Source: Symsagittifera roscoffensis (taxonomy: Eukaryota > Xenacoelomorpha > Acoela > Convolutidae). From it: a stretch of 64,000 nucleotides of DNA. The translations under genes were made by a program, and so were the position numbers. This document shows positions 11,965 through 24,408 of the stretch, piece by piece (positions within the stretch are counted from its first letter, which is position 1; every line of letters starts with the position of its first letter). Location: assembly GCF_963678635.1 (NCBI RefSeq), contig NC_087067.1:14151018-14215017 (forward strand), in the 5' to 3' direction. The notes under the pieces are model-generated. The model was given only the letters and a program-made list of their open reading frames with translations, was not told the DNA's origin and did not search any database.

Positions 11965-12590
11965 CAGAGCAATAAATAGTCAAATTTTTGTTTGCTATCA
12001 GCTCGACGACAAAAAGCAGTAATTGCACTCGGGTTCCTTTTTTCTCTGCATGTTTATCTAATTTTTTGACCTAATTTTTTCAACCTCAAATTTTTTGTCG
12101 CTTCGAGCTGAAAAAAAGAACTGCGGCTATTTGAAGAATTGAAAAGTTGACCAATTTGAATATTCAGTCTTCTGTTTGCCCTACTATTTATAGCGTGTTG
12201 AGCTGTCTCACATAATAATTGATACTATTTTAAAGCAATTTAATTGTTCTATAAACAATGATAAAAAATCGTTAAATCCAAATTGCGCTTTGTTTTCCTA
12301 TTTCTTTTTTGTAACTGGTTTTGCGTGGCAAAAAGAAATTTTTGCATGCCCTTTTATGTTAATTTGCCATACGACTGAGCGTTTGGTGTTTCAATTGATC
12401 AAACTTGTGCTTCTCACTGAATTTCATTTTTTTGTAGTCTGCTATTTTTCTTTTTTATTTTGATACTTAAAGCTTACTCATTGTGTTATCAATTTTCCAA
12501 AAACCAGAAAGTTTTACCTCCATATCACTTGTCGGGTTTTTAATTGAGATCATGTGACTATTCCAAGCCACATAAAATCACAAAGTTTTA
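11965..12590. repeat. Gamma module, copy 2
   Basis: As copy 1, and nearly identical to 16,025-16,650. It runs into the delta minisatellite instead of epsilon. Confidence 0.8.
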
Positions 12591-13180
12591 TCACAGATAG
12601 AATTTTATCTATCTTAACTGGGCTTATATGGACCAAAGTTTGAGTAAATTTTTGACAAATAGGAATTTTTTGAATCTTAAATGGCTCTTTTTTGGCAAAA
12701 ATTGGGTTAGTTTTGGGTTAATTTGGAGTTTACTTGTGTCAATTGTGCTTATTGGACCACAAATGGGCAAAACTTTGTTAAAATGGGAGTTTATCTCGCC
12801 TAATTGAATTTTTTTGACATAGTTTGGGCAAAACTTTATTAAATTGGAAGTTTATTTGGCCTAATTGGTGTTAATTTCAAATAAATTGGATAAAAAACTG
12901 TTAAAGCGGAATTTTATCTAGGTTAGTTGGACTTAATTTGACATAAATTGCCAAAACTCTGTTAAAATGGTAATTTTTCTAGCTTATTTTGACTTATTGT
13001 GAACAAAATTGGGTAAAATTTGGTTTAAATGGCAGTGTATAGAACTCACTCGGGATTCTTATAACTGAAATGTGGGAAACTTCTGTTAGAATAGGAAAAT
13101 ATCTAAACTTAATTGGACTTATTTGACTTAAGTTGTACAAATTTTGTTAAGTTTATACTGAACTAAAAAACTTAGTCAAA
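12590..13180. repeat. Delta minisatellite, copy 1 (about 60-65 bp period)
   Basis: About nine degenerate tandem units of the type GGGCAAAACTTTGTTAAAAT, GGGAGTTTATCTGGCCTAAT, TGAACTTATTTGACATA. The units diverge from each other while whole blocks are conserved between the three delta copies. The internal tandem repeat is therefore older than the duplication of the blocks. Confidence 0.85.
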
Positions 13181-13652
13181 AAACACACAACTTACATTCC
13201 CTTCTTTAGAGAGTGTAGATGGTTCCTTCCCTATTTTGGGCCAAAAAACTTTTCTCTGATGAGATAATTAGGTTTAGATTTGACTTAAGCTAGGTTAGAG
13301 GATTATCTTCTTAAATAGGTGAAAATAAAATTAAGCACAAATGCACAATGAAGAATTGAGATTGAATCTCAATTTAGCGCAGACTTGTTTTAGTAGATGA
13401 AGGGTGAAATTAACTTGTCGATCATTTAGAGTGCACTTAGATTGCATGCAGGATCTCTTACCGTTTTTTAAGAATAAGTTTACAGTTTTAATAAGTTTTG
13501 TGAGCTTTTTCGGAATGTCTGATGAAAAGATAAAACTGTTAATTGTTTGATTAACCTATGTATGAAAGGCTATTTTATGTGAAAATGTTGTTAAAATCTT
13601 TAAATTAATTGTTTTTACCAGCCGATTTGGTCAGAGAACGTTTACTTTTTTT
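13180..13652. repeat. Epsilon module, copy 3
   Basis: Follows delta and precedes zeta. Same order as at 17,225 and 23,555. Confidence 0.85.
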
Positions 13653-13932
13653 AGTGTAATAATTTAGTAAGAATGACTTAAAATATCATGAAATAAAGTT
13701 AGTAGCAAGCTGTCAAGGACTGATGAGCGATAGAGAAGATATTGCTAGCCTAGTCTCTATCAAGAACTATCTGGCAATAGGGCGGTCAATTAGACTGCGG
13801 GCCTTAAAGTTAGATAACACCTGTCTCTAGCTTTTTGAAGTTGAAAACCGACTAACAGAAACTCACTATCCTAATATTTTGCAATAACTAGAATTAATTC
13901 TTTTGTTATCAGACCTATATATTTTTTAAAGT
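13653..13932. repeat. Zeta module, copy 2
   Basis: Hairpin arms at 13,729-13,761, identical to copy 1. Only a few scattered substitutions elsewhere. Confidence 0.7.
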
Positions 13933-14460
13933 GTAGCTCTCTGCTCAAGTCGCACCAGTTTTACTAAAAGATACTATGGGGTCGCTTGATAGATCCTTTT
14001 GTTTCAATTAGTGAATAAGTTACAAGTCTCGGTTAGGTTATATCATAGATCATAGTCGATCTGGTTCTAGAGTTAAACTAATTTTTATTTAAACAGATAA
14101 ATTAAAAGGGTTAACTTAAAAGTATAGATTATTTATAAATGGATGAACCACTGTCTTAAATACCGAAATAGTTTTGGGGTACTTGGGTTAAGTTACATGA
14201 ATTAAAGTTGATGGAAAACAATAAAGTCTTCCCTCTGTCAGTTCTGGAATCTTATATTTTTCAAAGTACTTTTTATTAAAAAGAAATTTAGTAATAAAGA
14301 AAAAAAATTATAATAATTCAACTCGACTGAGCCAGTGGGAAAATTAAAAATTCTGAAGATTCAGGTTGATTTGTTTCTCAGCTTTTTGGCTGAGACAAGT
14401 CTGCACCTGCAGTCTAGGCTTCAAACTTCTTTTCCCCCTTTTCTTCATACTCATGATAAA
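13933..14460. repeat. Beta module, copy 4 (3' truncated)
   Basis: Same truncation point as copy 3, so both descend from one rearranged ancestor. Hairpin at about 14,376-14,393. Confidence 0.85.
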
Positions 14461-14696
14461 ATCAACTGCGACAAACCAATTACTGATATTAATTTTCTAT
14501 ATGATTTAAATAATAATATTTTTTGATATTGGTTCTCCGGGAAGAAAGTTTGAAGACTCAACCTTTGTAGTTCATTTTTTTTGCAAAAAAAATTTCGAGT
14601 ATACCAGGACAATGGTTGTAAATTTATATATTGTTTTTTTTGTGACTATTTTCGGAATTTTGAGACTTTTGCGACAAAAATTTAACAAATTTAGGC

Positions 14697-14719
14697 CGAG
14701 ATGACAATTATTCAGAAAA
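14697..14719 (+). pseudogene. 74-codon exon-like block, copy 5 (first seven codons only)
   Basis: The acceptor and the first codons (RDDNYSE) are kept, then the recombination junction replaces the rest. Confidence 0.5.
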
Positions 14720-15457
14720 TTATGTCCAGACTATTGCGACTAAATTTTAAGACTTTTAGGCAATCGCATCTAAAGATATTTTTTCTCATCCAATTTTTTT
14801 GATATTTGATGTTGCGTGGCAAAAAAAATTTTGTCATGGCTTTTTTGCCGTTTTCGCCATTCGATTGAATAATTCCTGTTTCCTAGAATTATTAATTGTA
14901 GTATCAAGTTCTCGAAGCCATTAATGCTTACCTTCGAATTTCGGTTTTTGGTCTTTGATTGATACTATTTCCGAAACACTGTCGCATGGGAAATTCTTTT
15001 TTATTTTGGGCTCAAGACGTTCATTTAGGTAGATTGCTTAGAACACTGTAAAAAAGACCATTTAAAATTTTGGACAATGTCTGAAGTAAGCTGTGCACAA
15101 TCGATTTTTTCCCATTAAATTTCTCCAGGCAGTCTTAGACTTGCTTAGAAAATGAGACAACAATTTTAGGGGCTATTTGTTGTTAATGTGAGGTATTAAA
15201 CTGTTAATGTATGGGATGGCATGTTAGATAAATTTGTACTGGGACAAACCAATTAATGATTTTAATTTTCTACATGATTCAAATTATAACATTTTTGATA
15301 TTGGTGTTCCGGGAAGAAAGTTTGAAAACTCAAAGTTTGTAGTTCATTTGTTTGCAAAAGTATTTCAAGTATACCAAGACAATGGTTTATATACTGTCTT
15401 TTTCGTGACTCATTTTGGAATTTTGAGACTTTTGCGACAAAAATTTAACAATTTTAG

Positions 15458-15682
15458 GCCGAGATGACAATTATTCAGAAAAACAGAATAGAGCAATTAC
15501 CAACCAAACTGTGTTCCGTATGACTGAAAAGTTCTTTGAGACAGGCGCATTTGAAGGAAAAGCAACCGCGACTAGTTTAGCCGAAAAAAATTGGTAAATT
15601 TTTGAACGCATCGATTGGTAGAAAAAACATAGGATTCAGGCTGAAGTTAACTTGGCATAGAGGCAATACAAATTCAAACTAA
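15458..15682 (+). pseudogene. 74-codon exon-like block, copy 6 (frameshifted)
   Basis: Open until the A run of GCCGAAAAAAATTGG, where an extra A shifts the frame. The same lesion occurs in copies 1 and 9 and, with a changed flank, in 7 and 8, so it is probably inherited through block duplication. Confidence 0.55.
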
Positions 15683-16024
15683 ATGTGCGACCAAAAAAAC
15701 GTCGTGCACTCACATTTTTTAAAGTAATATCCTCAGAATTAATTTAGAAACAGGCAAAAAATGTAAATATTCACTGAAGTAATTTGACAGACCAATTATA
15801 TGACAAACCTAATTTTACTCATTTATATGACAAATGTAACATTGACAAATCATGTTTTTTTTGCCAAAAAAGATCTAAAGTCTAAAAAAGTTTGATAATG
15901 AATTGAAAACAACTGCGAGCGATTTTTGAAGGTTTGAAAGTTCTACTTATTTTAGATTTTCTGATACCTTAGACTGTTTTTTAAACAAAGCAGGAAATGA
16001 AATAGACAGTCACTGATTCGACAG

Positions 16025-16650
16025 AGCAATAAATAGTCAGATTTTCGTTTGCTATCAGCTCGACGACAAAAAGCGTTAATTGCACTCGGGTTCCTTTTTT
16101 CTCTGCATGTTTATCTAATTTTTTGACCTAGTTTTTTCAACCTCAAATTTTTTGTCGCTTCGAGCTGAAAAAAAGAACTGCGGCTATTTGAAGAATTGAA
16201 AAGTTGACCAATTTGAATATTCAGTCTTCTGTTTGCCCTAATATTTATAGCGTGTTGAGCTGTCTCACATATTAATTGATACTATTTTAAAGCAATTTAA
16301 TTGTTCTATAAACAATGATAAAAAATCGTTAAATCCAAATTGCGATTTGTTTTCTTATTTCTTTTTTGTAACTGGTTTTGCGTGGCAAAAAGAAATTTTT
16401 GCATGCCCTTTTATGTTAATTTGCCATACGACTGAGCGTTTGGTGTTTCAATTGATCAAACTTGTGCTTCTCACTGAATTTCATTTTTTTGTAGTCTGCT
16501 ATTTTTCTTTTTTATTTTGATACTTAAAGCTTACTCATTGTGTTATCAATTTTCCAAAAACCAGTAAGTTTTACCTCCATATCACTTGTCGGGTTTTTAA
16601 TTGAGATCATGTGACTATTCCAAGCCACATAAAATCACAAAGTTTTATCA
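16025..16650. repeat. Gamma module, copy 3
   Basis: Nearly identical to copy 2, with the same transition into delta. Confidence 0.8.
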
Positions 16651-17225
16651 CAGATAGAATTTTATCTATCTTAGTTGGGCTTATATGGACCAAAGTTTGA
16701 GTAAATTTTTGACAAATAGGAATTTTTTGAATCTTAAATGGCTCTTTTTTGGCAAAAATTGGGTTAGTTTTGGGTTAATTTGGAGTTTACTTGTGTCAAT
16801 TGTGCTTATTGGACCACAAATGGGCAAAATTTTGTTAAAATGGGAGTTTATCTTGCCTAATTGAATTTTTTTGACATAGTTTGGGCAAAACTTTATTAAA
16901 TTGGAAGTTTATTTGGCCTAATTGGTGTTAATTTCAAATAAATTGGATAAAAAACTGTTAAAGCGGAATTTTATCTAGGTTAGTTGGACTTAATTTGACA
17001 TAAATTGCCAAAACTCTGTTAAAATGGTAATTTTTCTAGCTTATTTTGACTTATTGTGAACAAAATTGGGTAAAATTTGGTTTAAATGGCAGTGTATAGA
17101 ACTCACTCGGGATTCTTATAACTGAAATTTGGGAAACTTCTGTTAGAATAGGAAAATATCTAAACTTAATTGGACTTATTTGACTTAAGTTGTACAAATT
17201 TTGTTAAGTTTATACTGAACTAAAA
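16650..17225. repeat. Delta minisatellite, copy 2
   Basis: Same order of degenerate units of about 60 bp as copy 1, with few differences between the blocks. Confidence 0.85.
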
Positions 17226-17709
17226 AACTTAGTCAAAAAACACACAACTTACATTCCCTTCTTTAGAGAGTGTAGATGGTTCCTTCCCTATTTTGGGCCA
17301 AACAATTTTTCTCTGATGAGATAATTAGGTTTAGATTTGACTTAAGCTAGGTTAGAGGATTATCTTCGCAAATAGGTGAAAATAAAATTCAGCACAAATG
17401 CACAATGAAGAATTGAGATTGAATCTCAATTTAGCGCAGACTTGTTTTAGTAGATGAAGGGTGAAATTAACTTGTCGATCTATTAGAGTGCACTTAGATT
17501 GCATACAGGATCTCTTACCGTTTTTTAAGAATAAGTTTACGGTTTTAATAAGTTTTGTGAGCTTTTTCGGAATGTCTGATGAAAAGATAAAACTGTTAAT
17601 TGTTTGATTAACCTATGTATGAAAGGCTATTTTATGTGAAAATGTTGTTAAAATCTTTAAATTAATTGTTTTTACCAGCCGATTTGGTCAGAGAACGTTT
17701 ACTTTTTTT
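17225..17709. repeat. Epsilon module, copy 4
   Basis: Close to copy 3. Followed by zeta. Confidence 0.85.
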
Positions 17710-17990
17710 TAGTGTAATAATTTAGTAAGAATGACTTAAAATATCATGAAATAAAGTTAGCAGCAAGCTGTCAAGGACTGATGAGCGATAGAGAAGATAT
17801 TGCTAGCCTAGTCTCTATCAAGAACTATCTGGCAATAGGGCGGTCAATTAGACTGCGGGCCTTAAAGTTAGATAACACCTGTCTCTAGCTTTTTGAAGTT
17901 GAAAACCGACTAACAGAAACTCACTATCCTAATATTTTGCAATAACTAGAATTAATTCTATGGTTATCAGACCTATATATTTTTTAAAGT
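17710..17990. repeat. Zeta module, copy 3
   Basis: Hairpin arms at 17,787-17,819, identical in sequence to copies 1 and 2. Confidence 0.7.
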
Positions 17991-18596
17991 GTAGCTCTCT
18001 GCTCAAGTCGCACCAGTTTTACTAAAAGATACTATGGGGTCGCTTGATAGATCCCTTTGTTTCAATTAAAAAATAAAATACAAGTCTTGGTTAGGTTATG
18101 TCATAGATCATAGTCGATCTGGTTCTAGAGTTAACCTAATTTTTATTTAAACAGATAAACTAAAAGGGTTGACTTAAAAGTATAGATTATTTATAAATGG
18201 ATGAACAACTGTCTTAAATACCGAAATCGTTTTGGGGTACTTGGGTTAAGTTACATGAATTAAAGTTGATGGAAAACAATAAAGTCTTCCCTCTGTCAGT
18301 TCTGGAATCTTATATTTTTCAAAGTACTTTTTATTAAAAAGAAATTTAGTAATAAAGAAAAAAATTATAATAATTCAACTCGACTGAGCCAGTGGGAAAA
18401 TTAAAAATTCTGAAGATTCAGGTTGATTTGTTTCTCAGCTTTTTGGCTGAGACAAGTCTGCACCTGCAGTCTAGGCTTCAAACTTCTTTTCCCCCTTTTC
18501 TTCATACTCATGATAAAATTGACGTTTGCAACTATTGTTTTTTAGCATAAAAAATCAGTAATTTAAAAGAACAGGGCATTTTATCATTGTTGCACC
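17991..18596. repeat. Beta module, copy 5 (full length)
   Basis: Full-length beta that runs into an alpha start, unlike copies 3 and 4. Hairpin at about 18,435-18,452. Confidence 0.85.
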
Positions 18597-18633
18597 TGCT
18601 TTTCATAATTAAAAACTTAATGTCTTTTGTTAG

Positions 18634-18686
18634 GATCGCAAAAGGATTGGGGACTTTGTCGCCGAGCTGTCTGTTTTTAAGGCAAG
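18634..18686 (+). CDS. Candidate internal mini-exon (18 codons)
   Basis: Unrecognised. The acceptor CTTTTGTTAG ends at 18,633. The 53-nt block reads DRKRIGDFVAELSVFKA plus two bases and is followed by the donor GGCAAG|GTAGCA. It is markedly GC-richer than the flanks. This is the only one of five array copies whose T run keeps the frame open to a GT donor; the others read into TAA. An 18-codon internal exon is plausible but weak on its own, and linkage to the 74-codon block was not demonstrated. Confidence 0.3.
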
Positions 18687-20029
18687 GTAGCAAACTAGTC
18701 CGCCTAACTGGCGACATTCTTGTTTTCAATAACCAGGCTAAAAGCAGTAAATAAAAGTGAGTGCGGTCTTGAAATAATTATTCAAATCGGAGAGTTATTT
18801 AAAATGTTAGAAAACTAAGTTAAACCGTAAGTTAGTGTAGTATTTCCAATACTAAATTACGAAACACTGAGGCAAGGGGGAAAATATCTGAAATTTGAGC
18901 TGACTGCGTCCGGTTTTGTAGACTGTTCAAAAAACGTAAGAAGTTGTTTTTTAAAAAGTCGGACAGTGTCGCTAAAACATTACACCGTGCACAAATGGCT
19001 CTTATCCATTAAAGTCTCTCTGGGAAACTGTACGCCCTCTTGAACAATACGAACACAACTTGTAGAAACAATAAATTGTTTTTAATTCTAAATTATGTGA
19101 GAAAAACTAATCTATTTGAGAAAAACTAAGCTAGGACGACCTAATTGACAAAATTAAGTTCTATAGCGATTCAAAATATTACATTTTCTGATTGGTATTT
19201 GCTTTCAGGGAAAAAAGTTTGAAAATTTTAAAAGTTTAGCTAATCTTTATTTCAAAAAATGCTATTCACGACCTCTTGCGACTTGGTTGTAGTTTTATGT
19301 CCAGACTATTGCGACTAAATTTTAAGACTTTTAGGCAATCGCGTCTAAAGATTTTTTCTCATCCAATTTTTTTGATATTTGATGTTGCGTGGCAAAAAAA
19401 ATTTTGTCATGGCTTTTTTTGACATTTTCGCCATTCGATTGAATAATTCCTGTTTCCTAGAATTATTAATTGTAGTATCAAGTTCTCGAAGCCATTAATG
19501 CTTACCTTCGAATTTCGGTTTTTGGTCTTTGATTGATACTATTTCCGAAACACTGTCGCATGGGAAATTCTTTTTTATTTTGGGCTCAAAACGTTCACTT
19601 CGGTAGATTGCTTAGAACACTGTAAAAGACCATTTAAAATTTTGGACAATGTCTGAAGTAAGCTGTGCACAATCAATTTTTTCCCATTAAATTTCTCCAG
19701 GCAGTCTTAGACTTGCTTAGAAAATGAGACAACAATTTTAGGGGCTATTTGTTGTTAATGTGAGGTATTAAACTGTTAATGTATGGGATGGCATGTTAGA
19801 TAAATTTGTACTGGGACAAACCAATTAATGATTTTAATTTTCTACATGATTCAAATTATAACATTTTTGATATTGGTTTTCCGGGAAGAAAGTTTGAAAA
19901 CTCAAAGTTTGTAGTTCATTTTTTTGCAAAAGTTTTTCAAGTATACCAAGACAATGGTTTATATACTGTCTTTTTCTTGACTCATTTTGGAATTTTGAGA
20001 CTTTTGCGACAAAAATTTAACAATTTTAG

Positions 20030-20254
20030 GCCGAGATGACAATTATTCAGAAAAACAGAATAGAGCAATTGCCAACCAAACTGTGGCCCGTATGACTGAA
20101 AAGTTAATTGCGACAGGCGCATTTGAAGGAAAAGCAACCGCGACTAGTTTAGCCAAAAAAAATTGGTAAATTTTTGAACGCATCGATTGGTAGAAAAAAC
20201 ATAGGATTCAGGCTGAAGTTAACTTGGCATAGAGGCAATACAAAATCAATATAA
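20030..20254 (+). pseudogene. 74-codon exon-like block, copy 7 (frameshifted)
   Basis: Open to the A run after NLA-like codons (GCCAAAAAAAATTGG), then shifted. Its end reads TCAATATAA instead of TCAAATTAA. Confidence 0.55.
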
Positions 20255-22047
20255 ATGTGCGACCAAAAAAACGTCGTGCACTCACATTTTTTAAAGTAAT
20301 ATCCTCAGAATTAATTTAGAAACAGGCAAAAAATGTAAATATTCACTGAAGTAATTTGACAGACCAATTATATGACAAACCTAATTTTACTCATTTATAT
20401 GACAAATATAACATTGACAAATTATGCTTTTTTTGCCAAAAAAGATTTAAAGTCTAAAAAAGTTTGATAATGAATTGAAAACAACTGCGAGCGATTTTTG
20501 AAGGTTTGAAAGTTCTACCTATTTTAGATTTTCTGATTACCTTAGACTGTTTTTTAAACAAAGCAGGAAAAGAAATAGACAGTCACTGATTCGACAGAGC
20601 AATAACTACATTACGTAGGAAGTAAACCAGTCCGCCTAAACCAGGCAGCAGTAGAAAAAAGTAAGTGCGATCTTGAATTAATTATTCAAATCGGAGGGTT
20701 AGTTAAAATGTTAGAACACTAAGTTAAACCGTAATTTAGTGTACTATTTGCAATACTACATTACGAAACACTGAGACAAGGGGAAAAATATCTAGAATTT
20801 GAGCTGACTGCGTCCAGTTTTGTAGACTGTTCAAAAAACGTAAGAAGTTGTTTTTTAAAAAGTCGGACAGTGTCGCTAAAAAACCACACCGTGCACAAAT
20901 GGCTCCTATCCATTATAGTCTCTCTGGGAAACTGTAAGCCCTCTTGAACAATTCGAACACAACTTGTGGAAGCAATATTTTGTTTTAATTCTAAATTGAT
21001 AAAGAAAACTAAATTATTTGAGAAAAACTAAGCTAGGACGACCTAATTGACAATATTAAGTTCTATAGCGATTCAAAATATTACATTTTCTGATTGATAT
21101 TTGCTTTCAGGGAAAAACGTTTGAAAATTTTGAAAATGTAGCTAATCTTTACTTCAAAAACAGCTATTTACGACCACTTGCGACTTGGTTGTAGTTTTAT
21201 GTCCACTTGGTTGTAGTTTTTTGTTGTAGTTTTATGACTTTTGCTACTAAATTTTGAGAATTTTAGGCTATCGCGTCTAAAGAATTTTTTTATCCAATTT
21301 TTTGACATTTGATGTTGCGTGGCAAAAAAGATGTTGTCATGGTTTTTTTGACGTTTTCGCCATTTGATTGAGTAATTCTTGTTTCAAAAGAACAAGATTT
21401 TGCTGCTTAATAAATTGCAAATTTTTGTGGTCTGACACCTCAATATCTATTGAAACTCTAGTGTTATTAATTGTAGTATCAAGTTCTCGAATCTATTAAT
21501 GCTTGCCTCCGAATTTTGGTTTTTGGTTTTTGGTCTTTGATTGATACTATTTCCGAAACAATGTCGCATGGGAAATTCTTTCTTATTTTGGGCTCAAAAC
21601 ATTCATTTCCGTAGATTGCTTAGAACACTGTAAAAAAGACCATTTAAAATTTTGGACAATGTCTGAAATAAGCTGTGCACAATCGATTTTTTCCCATTAA
21701 ATTTCTCCAGGCAGTCTTAGACTCGCTTAAAAAATGAGACAACAATTTTAGGGGCTATTTGTTGTTAATGTGAAGTATTAAACTGTTAATGTATGGGATG
21801 GCATGTTAGATAACTGTGTACTGGGACAAACCAATTAATGATTTTGTTTTTCTACATGATTCAAATTATAACATTTTTTGATATTGGTACTCCGGGAAGA
21901 AAGTTTGAAAACTCAAACTTTGTAGTTCATTTTTTCGCAAAAAATTTTCGAGTATACCAAGACAATGCTTGTAAACTTATATAAGGTTTTTTTCGTGACT
22001 CATTTTGGAATTTTGAGACTTTTGCGACAAAAATTTAACAATTTTAG

Positions 22048-22272
22048 GCCGAGATTACAATTATTCAGAAAAACAGAATACAGCAATTGCCAACCAAACT
22101 GTGGCCCGTGTGAATGAAAAATTAATTGCGACAGGCGCATTTGAAGGAAAAGCAACCGCGACTAAATTAGCCAAAAAAAATTGGTAAATTTTTGAAAACA
22201 TCGATTGGTAGAAAAAACATAAGATTCAGGCTAAGATTAACTTGGCATAGAGGCGATACAAAATCAAATTAA
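22048..22272 (+). pseudogene. 74-codon exon-like block, copy 8 (frameshifted)
   Basis: A run of eight or more A after GCC shifts the frame. Several further substitutions make this the most diverged copy. Confidence 0.55.
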
Positions 22273-22606
22273 ATTTCGCGCCAAAAAAAACGTCGTGCAT
22301 TCACATTCTTTAAAGGAATATCCCTTAAAAAATTAAATTAGAAACCGGAAAAAAATGTAAATATTCACTGAAGTAATTTGACTGAGCAATTATATGGCAA
22401 ATCTAATTTTACTCATTTATATGACAAGTTTAACATTGACAAATCATGTTTTTTGCTAAGAAAAAACTTAAAGTCTAAAAAAGTTTGATAATGAATTGAA
22501 AACAACAGCGATCTTTGAAGGTTAGAAAGTTGTACCTATTTTAGATTTTCTGATTACCTTAGACTGTTTTTTAAACAACCAGTAAAAGAAATAGACAGTC
22601 ATTGAT

Positions 22607-22834
22607 TCGACAGAGCAACAACTACATTACGTAGGCAGTAAACCAGTCCGCCTAAACAAGTCAGCAGTAGAAAAAAGTGAGTGCGATCTTGAATTAATTA
22701 TTCAAATCGGAGGGTTATTTAAAATGTTAGAACACTAAGTTAAACCGTAATTTTGTGTAGTATTTGTAATACTACATTACGAAACACTGATGCAAGGGGA
22801 AAAATATCTAGAATTTGAGCTGACTGCGTCCAGT
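22607..22834. repeat. Truncated alpha unit
   Basis: The first 230 bp or so of an alpha unit, ending in GCGTCCAGTTTT, where it switches to the gamma sequence TTTTATTTTGATACTTAAAG. Confidence 0.8.
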
Positions 22835-22975
22835 TTTAGTTTTTATTTTGATACTTAAAGCTTACTCATTGTGTTATTAATTTTCCAAAAACCAGAAAGT
22901 TTTACCTCCATATCACTTGTTGGGTTTTTAATTGAGATCATGTGACTATTACAAGCCCCACTAAATCACAAAGTT
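22835..22975. repeat. Gamma module, partial
   Basis: Only the last 140 bp or so of gamma, from GATACTTAAAGCTTACTCAT onward. Confidence 0.75.
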
Positions 22976-23555
22976 TTATCACAGATAGAATTTTATCAAT
23001 CTTAGTTGGGCTTATGTGGACCATAGTTTGAGTAAATTTTTGACAAATAGGAATTTTTTGAATCTTAAATGGCTCTTTTTTGCCAAAAATTTTGTAAATT
23101 TTGAGTTAATTTGGAGTTAACTTGTGTCAATTGTGTTTATTGGACCACAAATGGGCAAAACTTTGTTAAAATGGGAGTTTATCTGGCCTAATTGAATTTT
23201 TTTGGCATAGTTTGGGCAAAACTTTATTAAAATGGAAGTTTACTTGGCCTAATTGGTCTGAATTTCAAATAAATTGGATAAAAAACTGTTAAAGCGGAAT
23301 TTTATCTAGGTTAGTTGGACTTAATTTGACATAAATTGCCAACTTTTTGTTAAAATGGTAATTTTTCTAGCTTATTTTGACTTATTGTGTACAAAATTGG
23401 ATAAAATTTGGTTTAAATGGCAGTTTATAGAACTCACTTGGATTTCTTTTAACTGAAATTTGGGAAACTTCTGTTAGAATAGGAAAATATCTAAATTTAA
23501 TTGGACCTTTTTGACTTAAGTTGTACAAATTTTGTTAAGTTTATACTGAACTAGC
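22975..23555. repeat. Delta minisatellite, copy 3
   Basis: Same tandem units of about 60 bp. More diverged from copies 1 and 2 than those are from each other. Confidence 0.85.
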
Positions 23556-24128
23556 TCATTTTAGTATTCTTTTATTGTAATTCTTATGTAAAAAGTAACA
23601 TAAGTTCAATGAATTTCTCTCATTTTGATGTTCTAAAAAAAACTTAGTAAAAAAACACAACTTACCTTCCCTTCTTTAGAGAGTGCAGATTGTTCCTTCG
23701 CTTTTTTGGGCCAAAAAATAAAATTTTTCTCTGATGAGATACTTAGGTTTAGATTTGACTTAAGCTAGGTTAGGGGATTATTTTCGCAAAAAGGTGAAAA
23801 ACAAGTTCAGCACAAATGCACAAGGAAAAATTAAGATTGAATCTCAATTTAGCGCAGATTTGTTTGGGTAGATGATGGGTGAAATTAACTTATCGATCAT
23901 TTAGAGTGCACTTAGATTGCATACAGGACCTCTTACCCCTTTTTTAAGAATAAGTTTAAAGTTTTAATAAGTTTTGTTAGCACTTTCGGAATGTCTGATG
24001 AAAGGATAAAACTGTTAATAGTTTGGTTAACCTATGTATGAAAGGCTATTTTATGTGAAAATGTTGTTTAAATCTCTAAATTAATTGTTTATACCAGCCG
24101 ATTTGGTCAAAGAACGTTTACTTTTATT
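23555..24128. repeat. Epsilon module, copy 5
   Basis: Retains the 5' part with AGTAACATAAGTTCAATG, which copies 3 and 4 have lost. It resembles copies 1 and 2 in this respect. Confidence 0.85.
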
Positions 24129-24408
24129 TAGTGTAATAATATAGAAAAATGAGATAAAATATGATGAAATAAAGTTAGCAGCAAGCTGTCAAGGACTGAT
24201 GAGCGATAGAGAAGATATTGCTAGCCTAGTCTCTATCATGAACTATCTGGTAATAGGGCGGTCAATTAGATTACGGGCCTTAAAGTTAGATAACATCTGT
24301 CTCTAGTTTTTTGAAGTTGAAAACCGACTCACAGAAACTCACTATCCTAATACTTTGCAATAACTAGAATTAATTCTTTTGTTATCAGACCTATACTTTT
24401 TTTAAGGT
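24129..24408. repeat. Zeta module, copy 4
   Basis: Hairpin arms at 24,205-24,237 are intact. The base after the right arm changes (ATCATGAAC for ATCAAGAAC). The flanks are more diverged than in copies 1-3. Confidence 0.7.

Larger units (their letters stand above)
14460..16025. repeat. Chimeric alpha unit
   Basis: Starts like the short alpha unit. It breaks inside the exon-like block at about 14,719 and jumps back to an earlier alpha position (TTATGTCCAGACTATTGCGA). It then runs through a complete alpha 3' part including the extra block lost from units 2 and 3. Confidence 0.8.
18597..22606. repeat. Two alpha units (about 1.99 and 2.02 kb)
   Basis: The first starts TGCTTTTCATAATTAAA. The second (20,591-22,606) starts TCGACAGAGCAATAACTACA, the start shared with the three later 1.71-kb units. 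A short local duplication of CTTGGTTGTAGTTTT lies at about 21,184-21,235. Confidence 0.85.

Noticed and set aside
15234-15467. Plus-strand frame YWDKPINDFNFLHDSN, also at 19,806 and in part at 11,046, 14,335 and 26,110
   Set aside because: AT-rich, start and end vary from unit to unit, and it runs through the acceptor of the 74-codon block. Interpreted as chance openness of near-identical repeats.
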